Below are positions 35,674 to 42,047 of a stretch of DNA of 42,047 nt, in pieces (the stretch's first letter is position 1; the number at the start of each line of letters is the position of its first letter). Below the pieces are notes generated by a model, which worked only from the letters and a program-made list of their open reading frames with translations, ran no database searches and was not told where the DNA came from. The DNA is from Thermoplasmata archaeon (GTDB lineage Archaea > Thermoplasmatota > Thermoplasmata > Lutacidiplasmatales > UBA184): assembly GCA_021812305.1 (NCBI GenBank), contig JAKAOB010000004.1, forward strand, positions 1 through 42,047, written 5' to 3'. The position numbers and the translations under genes are program-made.

Positions 35674-37803
35674 CTAGAAGCCGACGACCGAGTGGGCGAC
35701 CATGAGCGCGATGAACAGGATCGAGATCGTGTTGACGACCTTGATCAGCGGGTTGATCGCGGGGCCGGCCGTGTCCTTCGTCGCGTCCCCGACGGTGTCG
35801 CCGACGACCGCCGCCTTGTGCGCGTCGGAGTGCTTGCCGCCGAAGTGGCCCGTCTCGATGTACTTCTTGCCGTTGTCCCACGCACCGCCGCCGGTCGTCA
35901 TGGTCAGCGCGAGGGGGAAGCCCGAGAGGATGACGCCGAGGAGCAGTCCGGCGAGCGCGAGCGGCCCCAGGACGAACCCGACGGCGAGCGGGGTCACCAC
36001 GGCGATGGCGGCCGGGACCGTCAGCTGGCGCAGCGCGGTCACGGTCACGATGTCGACGGAGCGGCCGTACTCCGGCTTGCCCGTTCCCTCGAGGATGCCC
36101 GGGATCTCCTTGAACTGACGGCGGACCTCGAAGACCACCGACTGGGCCGCGACCCCGACGGCGTTCATGAGGAAGGAGGTGAAGAAGAACGGCAGGATCG
36201 CGCCGATGATGAGCCCCGCGACGATCACCGGCTGGTCGATCGTCAGGCGGCCGGTGAAGTCGGCCCACGTGAGGCCCGCCTGCTGGGCGGCGGCGAACGT
36301 GTACGCGGCGAACAGCGCGAGCGCGGCGAGGACCGCCGACCCGATCGCGTACCCCTTGGTGATCGCCTTGGTGGTGTTGCCGACGGCGTCGAGCGGGTCG
36401 GTGACGGCGCGCGCCTCGGCCGGGAGCTTGGCCATCTCCGCGATGCCGCCGGCGTTGTCGGTGATCGGGCCGAACGCGTCGATCGAGATGATCATCCCCG
36501 TGACCGACAGCATCGACGCGGCCGCGAGGCCGATGCCGTAGAGGCCGAGCTCCGGGTTCACCGCGGTGCTGCCGAAGGAGCCGCCGCTGCCGCCCCAGCC
36601 GACGGCGAGGAACGCGGCGAGGGTGCCGCCGACGATGACGAGACCGGGGATCCAGGCCGATTCGAGGCCCACCGAGAGCCCGGTGATGACGACCGGTCCG
36701 GCGCCCGCCTGGGCCGACTCGGCGATGCGGTGGACGGGACGGTAGCTCGCCGAAGTGTAGTAGTCCGTCACGACCACGATGAGGACCATCACGATGAGTC
36801 CCACGGCCGTCGCGGCGAAGATGCCGAGGTTGCCGTTCATCAGCGCGACGTCGAGGAAGTACAGTCCGACGAGCCCGACGACCGTCGTCGCGCCGAGGCC
36901 CTGGTAGAGCGCCCCCATGATCGAGCCACCGGGGCGCATCCGGACGAACAGCGCGCCGACGATCGTCGCGAGGATCGCCCAGGCGCAGACGACCAGGGGA
37001 TAGAGGACCGCGTTCGGGAACGTGGTGGAGAAGCTCGGCAGCACCTGGACGGGAATGAGGTAGGCGAGGAGCATCGCGCCCATCGCGGTGACGACGTAGG
37101 TCTCGAACAGGTCCGCGGCCATCCCCGCGCAGTCGCCGACGTTGTCGCCCACGTTGTCGGCGATCACGGCGGGATTGCGCGGGTCGTCTTCGGGGATCCC
37201 GGCCTCGACCTTCCCGACGAGGTCCGCGCCGACGTCGGCCCCCTTCGTGTAGATGCCGCCCCCGACGCGCGCGAACAGGCTCATGAGGGAGGCGCCGAAG
37301 AGCAGTCCGACCATCTGCAGGACGTTCCCGCCGAAGACGGCGTAGAAGCCGACGAGCTCCAGGAGGGCGAGGCCGGCCACGCTGAGGCCCGTGACGCTGC
37401 CGCCGCGGAAGGCGTAGCTCATCGTGGACGCCAGCTGGCCCCCGCGCGCGTGCGCGGCGGTACGGACGTTGGCACGGACGCTCACGAGCATCCCGACGCC
37501 GCCCGCGAGCGCGCTGCCCGCGACCCCGAACAGGAACCCGACGGCCAAGCGCGCCCCGTCGCCCGTGACGCCGAACGCGACGGCGATGATCACGGCGAGG
37601 ACGATGGCCACGCCGAAGACCGCCGTGTACTCGCGGCGGAGGAAGGCAACGGCGCCCTCGCGGATGGCGCCGGCGATCGACCGCATCGCCTCGGTCCCCT
37701 CGTCCTCGCGCAGGATGAGGAACGTCTGGACCGCCGCGTAGGCGAGCGCGAGCAGCGAGGCGAGGGCGATGACCCCTTCGAGCTGGCCGGTCGTAAGGCT
37801 CAT
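35674..37803 (-). CDS. hppA: Membrane-bound proton-translocating pyrophosphatase, predicted K+-independent type
   Basis: GGGIYTKGADVGADLVGKVEAGIPEDDPRNPAVIADNVGDNVGDCAGMAADLFE; GNTTKAITKGYAIGSA; GDTVGDATKDTAGPAINPLIKV. Confidence 0.97.
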   Translation of the reverse strand: MSLTTGQLEGVIALASLLALAYAAVQTFLILREDEGTEAMRSIAGAIREGAVAFLRREYTAVFGVAIVLAVIIAVAFGVTGDGARLAVGFLFGVAGSALAGGVGMLVSVRANVRTAAHARGGQLASTMSYAFRGGSVTGLSVAGLALLELVGFYAVFGGNVLQMVGLLFGASLMSLFARVGGGIYTKGADVGADLVGKVEAGIPEDDPRNPAVIADNVGDNVGDCAGMAADLFETYVVTAMGAMLLAYLIPVQVLPSFSTTFPNAVLYPLVVCAWAILATIVGALFVRMRPGGSIMGALYQGLGATTVVGLVGLYFLDVALMNGNLGIFAATAVGLIVMVLIVVVTDYYTSASYRPVHRIAESAQAGAGPVVITGLSVGLESAWIPGLVIVGGTLAAFLAVGWGGSGGSFGSTAVNPELGLYGIGLAAASMLSVTGMIISIDAFGPITDNAGGIAEMAKLPAEARAVTDPLDAVGNTTKAITKGYAIGSAVLAALALFAAYTFAAAQQAGLTWADFTGRLTIDQPVIVAGLIIGAILPFFFTSFLMNAVGVAAQSVVFEVRRQFKEIPGILEGTGKPEYGRSVDIVTVTALRQLTVPAAIAVVTPLAVGFVLGPLALAGLLLGVILSGFPLALTMTTGGGAWDNGKKYIETGHFGGKHSDAHKAAVVGDTVGDATKDTAGPAINPLIKVVNTISILFIALMVAHSVVGF

Positions 37804-37841
37804 GTGGCTGACCCCGTGAATTCGGCTCCGCTCAAACGGTT

Positions 37842-37852
37842 GACTATAAAAG
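37842..37852 (-). promoter_or_regulatory. Putative TATA box for hppA
   Basis: Minus-strand TTTTATAGTCA about 40 nt upstream of ATG 37803. Confidence 0.5.
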
Positions 37853-37915
37853 AATTCCTCGCGCGGCGGGCCGGTCGGGCCGCCGGCGGGAGGCCCGTGC
37901 CGAAGGACCCCTCCC

Positions 37916-37924
37916 TTCTATATG
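37916..37924 (+). promoter_or_regulatory. Putative TATA box for the small zinc-finger gene
   Basis: TTCTATATG about 30 nt upstream of ATG 37948. Confidence 0.5.
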
Positions 37925-37947
37925 GGACAGCCGGGTAGCGCGCGTGA

Positions 37948-38145
37948 ATGCACTCCGGCGTGGCGCGGGACGCGCTCCTCGCCCGGCGCGCCCGCATCGC
38001 CTGCCCGCACTGCCGGCAGCCCGTCGAGCTCAGCGGGCTCCGCCGCCACCTGCGCGAGGTCCACCAGGTCGGGAGCGTACAGCTCGAGGCCGCGCTCGTC
38101 GCCGCCCGGCTCGAGGCCCGCCGCGCGGGCCGGTCGCGGCGCTGA
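37948..38145 (+). CDS. Small C2H2 zinc-finger-like protein (65 aa)
   Basis: IACPHCRQPVELSGLRRHLREVHQV: CxxC...HxxxxH; TATA box at the expected spacing. Confidence 0.75.
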   Translation: MHSGVARDALLARRARIACPHCRQPVELSGLRRHLREVHQVGSVQLEAALVAARLEARRAGRSRR

Positions 38146-38148
38146 GCC

Positions 38149-40068
38149 CTACGGGTCGAACGCCCGCGAGCGCACCCGTTCCCCGACGCGCCCGATGAAC
38201 TCGCCGCGGGAGAGGTTCACCGTTCCCTTCGTGCCCCGTACCCGCAGCGCGACGCCGCCGCTCTCGACCTCGGCGTCGCCCACGACCGCGACGTACGGGA
38301 TCCGCTCGACCTCGGCCTCCCGCACGCGCTTCGCGAGCGACTCCTGGCTGCCGGTCGCCTCGGCCCGGACGTGGGCCGCCCGCAGCTCCTGGGCGATCCC
38401 GTCGGCGGCGGCCCGGTGGCGCTCGGCGACCGGGAGCACGCGCGCCTGGATCGGCGCGAGCCACGGCGGGAGCCGGCCGTTGGTGTGCTCGAGCACGACC
38501 CCGAAGAACCGCTCCCAGGACCCCAGGATCGTACGATGGATCACCACTGGGGTGTGGAGGGCGCCGTCCGCCCCCTGGTACTGCAGCCCGAAACGACGGG
38601 GGATCTGATAGTCGAGCTGGATCGTTCCCGTTTGCCAGGGTCGCCCCAGGCTGTCGCGGACGTGGATGTCGATCTTCGGGCCGTAGAACGCCCCCTCGCC
38701 CGGTGAGACCTTGAACGGGATGCCGGACGACGTGAGGACCGCGGTGAGGGTCGCCTCGGCGCGGTCCCAGTCGGCGGGGTCGCCGAGGAACTTCGCCGGT
38801 CGGGTCGAGAGGTCGTAGCTCCACGCGAGCCGGAGGGTCGAGAACGCCCGCGCCACCCAGTCGAGGAGGGTGCGGACCTCCGCCTCGATCTGCTCCTCGG
38901 TCACGAACAGGTGGGCGTCGTCCTGGACGAACTCCCGCACGCGGGTGAGGCCGTGGAGGGTCCCGCTCGCCTCGTAGCGATGGAGCGGGGCGAACTCCGC
39001 CAGCCGCAGCGGCAGCTCGCGGTAGCTTCGGGCGCGCGATCCGAAGACGAGCATCGCGCCGGGGCAGTTCATCGGCTTCCAGCCGAAGGTCCGGTCGTCG
39101 ATGGTCGTCGTGAACATGTTCTCGCGGAACAGCTCCCAGTGCCCGCTGGTCTCGAAGACCGACTGCGCGAACAGCAGCGGGGTCCGGATCTCGGAGTAGC
39201 CGGCCTCGTGCAGGTGCTCGGTCACGAACCGCTCGAGCTCCCGGACGACGATCATCCCGTTCGGGAGCCAGATGGGAAAGCCGGGGGCCTCGTCCACGAA
39301 GTGGAACAGCTCGAGCTTCTGGCCCAGGAGCCGATGGTCGCGCGCCTCGGCCTCCTGGCGCAGCTTGAGGTAGGCGGCGAGCTCCTCGCGGGTGGGAAAG
39401 CCGATGCCGCGGATCCGTTGGCGGGCGCCCCCGCTCGTCGCCTCGACGGTGATCGCCGAGTATCCGAGGAGGTGCGCCCCGCGCAGCCAGCGGGTCGTCG
39501 GAACGTGCGGCCCGCGGCACAGGTCGACGAACGTGCCGGTCCGGTAGAAGGAGACCTTCTCCTCGGGCGGGACGTCCTTGAGGTAGCCGAGCTTGTGGGG
39601 GTTCGCGGCGCACAGGCGCTCGGCTTCCTCCCGGGAGACCTCGACGCGCTCGAATCGTTCCTCCGCGGCGATCGCGCGGTCCATCGCGGCCCGGACCCGG
39701 TCGAGGTCCTCCGGGACGAGCGGCCGCATGTCAAAATCGTAGTAGAAGCCCTCGTCGGTCGGGGGTCCGGCCGTCGGGAGCGCCTCCGGGACGACCTCGA
39801 CCACCGCCTTCGCGACGAGGTGGGCGGTGGAGTGCTGGACGATGTCCCGGCCGGCGCGGTCGTCGAACGTGAGGGCACGCAGCGCGCCGTCGGAGAGGAG
39901 CGGGGCGTCGAGGTCGATCGGGGCTCCCTCGAACGCGGCCGCCACGAACGCCGCGGCCCGGTCGGCGGCCCACTCGCGCAGCACGTCGCCCGCCCGGCTC
40001 CCCCGCGGGATCGTACGGCGGGTACCGTCGGGCAGGGAGATGTTCACCATCGCCTCGCCGTCGCTCAT
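38149..40068 (-). CDS. thrS: Threonyl-tRNA synthetase
   Basis: TGS domain; QHSTAHLVAKAV and DLCRGPHVP (bacterial-type N2 editing domain); class II motifs MNCPGAMLVF, RYEASGTLHGLTRVREFVQDDAHLF, HRTILGSWERFFGVVLEH. Confidence 0.97.
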   Translation of the reverse strand: MSDGEAMVNISLPDGTRRTIPRGSRAGDVLREWAADRAAAFVAAAFEGAPIDLDAPLLSDGALRALTFDDRAGRDIVQHSTAHLVAKAVVEVVPEALPTAGPPTDEGFYYDFDMRPLVPEDLDRVRAAMDRAIAAEERFERVEVSREEAERLCAANPHKLGYLKDVPPEEKVSFYRTGTFVDLCRGPHVPTTRWLRGAHLLGYSAITVEATSGGARQRIRGIGFPTREELAAYLKLRQEAEARDHRLLGQKLELFHFVDEAPGFPIWLPNGMIVVRELERFVTEHLHEAGYSEIRTPLLFAQSVFETSGHWELFRENMFTTTIDDRTFGWKPMNCPGAMLVFGSRARSYRELPLRLAEFAPLHRYEASGTLHGLTRVREFVQDDAHLFVTEEQIEAEVRTLLDWVARAFSTLRLAWSYDLSTRPAKFLGDPADWDRAEATLTAVLTSSGIPFKVSPGEGAFYGPKIDIHVRDSLGRPWQTGTIQLDYQIPRRFGLQYQGADGALHTPVVIHRTILGSWERFFGVVLEHTNGRLPPWLAPIQARVLPVAERHRAAADGIAQELRAAHVRAEATGSQESLAKRVREAEVERIPYVAVVGDAEVESGGVALRVRGTKGTVNLSRGEFIGRVGERVRSRAFDP

Positions 40069-40209
40069 CGGCCGCTCTTCGGGCCCCGAGTAGTCCGTAC
40101 GGGAAAGCCTTTCCCCCGCCGGGGCCCCGATCCGCCGAGGCCACGGCGCGCCGCTCCTCCGGACTCAGCCCGCCCATTAGTCATCACGGGTCAGCTGGTT
40201 CTCTTTTCA

Positions 40210-40890
40210 TCATCGTCCGGGGGAGGGCGCCTCTGAGCCCGGGGCGTTCGAGGAGAGCCCCTCGAGCTCGTCCCGCACATGGAATATCGCTCCCGCCGCG
40301 CCGGTCGGACCGAGCGCGCTCGCTTGAGAGCGCTCGAACGTCCCGCCGACCCAGGTGGGACCGCCGTCGGCCACGCTCCGCACGGAGGACCAGTCGGTGT
40401 CGCGCTCGCGGTAGCTGACGACCACCTGCTCGACCCCGACGGCCCGCACGGCGGCCGCGATCTCGGGCACGGGCCGTCCGGTCCAGGCCGGTTCGGCGGC
40501 AACGACCCCGCTGTCGCGCACCTCGACCTCGACCGCAAGATCGGGGGAGAGCGCCCAGGCCTTGCGCAGCTCATCCTCGGATCGCAGGTACGCCGTTGAC
40601 AGGACCGCGCGGCGGCCGCCGGTGATCAGGATGTCGATCGCCTGGTCCGCGGTCCGGGGGCCCGCGTCGATCCACACGTCGGCCTCGCGGGCGATCTCCT
40701 GCAGGAAGTCGAGCTGGGGGCGATTGTCCTCGATCCCGTCCAGGTCGACCACGTACAGCCGCGGATATCGGGCGCTCAGGAAGTCCGCCACGTCGAAGAT
40801 GTCGAGCGGAGCCCCGTTCGACGCGCGCGCGATCTCGGGCCCGTCCTCACCGGGGACCATCACACGGCCCTTCGCGATCATCAGACAGGG
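40210..40890 (-). CDS. HisA/HisF-like TIM-barrel protein (COG1411-type)
   Basis: DIFDVADFLSARYPRLYVVDLDGIEDNRPQLDFLQEIAREADVWIDAGPRTADQAIDILITGGRRAVLSTAYL; start uncertain within the ORF to 40950. Confidence 0.78.
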   Translation of the reverse strand, partial: PCLMIAKGRVMVPGEDGPEIARASNGAPLDIFDVADFLSARYPRLYVVDLDGIEDNRPQLDFLQEIAREADVWIDAGPRTADQAIDILITGGRRAVLSTAYLRSEDELRKAWALSPDLAVEVEVRDSGVVAAEPAWTGRPVPEIAAAVRAVGVEQVVVSYRERDTDWSSVRSVADGGPTWVGGTFERSQASALGPTGAAGAIFHVRDELEGLSSNAPGSEAPSPGR

Positions 40891-41013
40891 GACCAGGAGC
40901 GGTCCCGAGGCGGTCGGAGGACGGGCTTCCGGGGAGGATCGCGGGGCCACCCCTGCCGCGAGCGGCAGGAACGTATCCCCCTTTCGGGGCGGGCGGCCCA
41001 GAGCTTAACTCCG

Positions 41014-41356
41014 TGCGGGCGGTGGCCCGGACGAGGAGCCGGAGGGCAGCTGACGGTGGAGGTCGCTGGCGACAGCACCCTGCTGAGGAAAGTCCCCACT
41101 CCGGGGATCACGGGGGCGGGCGGGAACCCGCCGGGCGAGAGTCCGAGCCACGGAGCAGAAACGACACAGTCCGGGGGTACGGTGAAGGCACTGTGCCGGA
41201 GATTCCCCCGGGATCTGGTGAAACGGCCGACTCCCCGGGAGCAAGCCCTGAGGGACGGGAGGAGGAGATCCCCCGACCGTCGAGGAGAGCGCGCAGTCGA
41301 ATGCTGCCTGAAACAGGATGGGGCTTACTACCGGCACCTCACGCCGATCGCCCGGG
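41014..41356 (+). ncRNA. rnpB: RNase P RNA (archaeal type A-like)
   Basis: Conserved CTGAGGAAAGTCCCCACTCC (5' P4 side), GCGAGAGTCCGAGCCACGGAGCAGAAACGACACAG, and AGTCGAATGCTGCCTGAAACAGGATGGGGCTTACTACCGGCACC (3' P4 side); P1-like pairing CGGGCGGT/GATCGCCCG. Ends approximate. Confidence 0.94.
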
Positions 41357-41482
41357 GCGTTGGAGCTCCGGGCGACCGGCGGTACCCGGCGGCGTCCCGG
41401 ACTCCTTCGGCGCGCCGCGGGTCGGGACGAACGCGGGACCGTGCGCCGCTCACCGGACCCTGATCCACCGAACCCGCCCCCG

Positions 41483-42047
41483 TCAGGCGGCCGGTTCCTG
41501 AACGGGCGGCGCGTCGCCCGGCGTCCCGTCGCGGGCGGGTCGCCCCCTCGGTGCATCGCGGCCGATCAGGTAGATGGCGACCACCACGAGCCCGACTCCC
41601 GCGAGCTGGGTAAGGTCCAGCCGTTCGGCATAGAGCAACGCGCTCGCCGCAAGGGCCACGATCGGGACGAGAAAGACGTAGGCGCTCAGGGTCGCCGCCC
41701 GGGTGCGGGCCAGGAGATGGAACCAGACGGCGTACGCGAAGGCGGTCCCCACGAGGCCCAGCCATAGGACGGACCCGATGAGGGGCCACGAGAGGGCGGG
41801 CACGCCGGTCGGCTCGGTGACGAGCGCGGCCACGAGGAGCGCCCCCGCGCCCCCGAGGAGCTGGAACGAGTTCGCCTCCTGGATCACCGCCGGCGCGAAG
41901 CGGCGCTGCATGAGGACGGTGGCGATCGCCCAACTGATCGCGGCGGCGAGCAGCAGCCCGAGCGCCCACGGCGCGAGGTTCGCGCCCCCGCCCCACGGTT
42001 GCGACAGCAGCGCCACACCGACGAACGCCCCTGCGATCAGATCGGAA
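41483..42047 (-). CDS. EamA/DMT-family transporter, N-terminus truncated by window edge
   Basis: SDLIAGAFVGVALLSQPWGGGANLAPWALGLLLAAAISWAIATVLMQRRF...GTAFAYAVWFHLLARTRAATLSAYVFLVPIVALAASALLYAERLDLTQLAGVGLVVVAIYLI; open to the window edge. Confidence 0.9.
   Translation of the reverse strand, partial: SDLIAGAFVGVALLSQPWGGGANLAPWALGLLLAAAISWAIATVLMQRRFAPAVIQEANSFQLLGGAGALLVAALVTEPTGVPALSWPLIGSVLWLGLVGTAFAYAVWFHLLARTRAATLSAYVFLVPIVALAASALLYAERLDLTQLAGVGLVVVAIYLIGRDAPRGRPARDGTPGDAPPVQEPAA

Noticed and set aside
41056-41463. Protein ORFs over the RNase P RNA region
   Set aside because: Overlap highly conserved RNase P RNA sequence; no protein-like motifs.
1-42047. CRISPR arrays
   Set aside because: No regularly spaced direct repeats and no cas genes seen; repeats present are inverted repeats or PKD/Kelch coding repeats.

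Overview
The window is a high-GC chromosomal segment that looks archaeal, probably Thermoplasmatota-like. That placement is an inference from PKD/Kelch surface proteins, TATA boxes about 28-40 nt upstream of starts, an archaeal-looking RNase P RNA and a membrane pyrophosphatase; no rRNA was available to confirm it. Core genes flank an accessory stretch of roughly 20.4-35.7 kb. The core includes two PLP aminotransferases, an ABC transporter, an SLC13/ArsB-type transporter, an HNH nuclease, three large PKD/Kelch surface proteins, a DUF4129-MoxR-DUF58 operon, a cupredoxin-like protein, an MFS transporter, thioredoxin, a VOC protein, a DoxX-like protein, H+-PPase, ThrRS, a HisA-like protein, RNase P RNA and an EamA transporter. 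The accessory stretch holds an intact and a broken copy of a short SPFH/band-7 membrane protein, a conserved-looking ORF interrupted by one in-frame TGA, a methyltransferase, an IS3-like element with a programmed -1 frameshift site, an ISH6/ISLre2-like element, and three toxin-type modules (MNT-HEPN, VapBC, Fic). Most other long ORFs in the supplied track are antisense or out-of-frame artefacts of high GC. I did not find a clearly new multi-gene system. The best candidates for follow-up are the TGA-interrupted ORF at 25582-26616, the short SPFH paralog pair with its shared promoter motif, and the IS-bounded toxin cluster.
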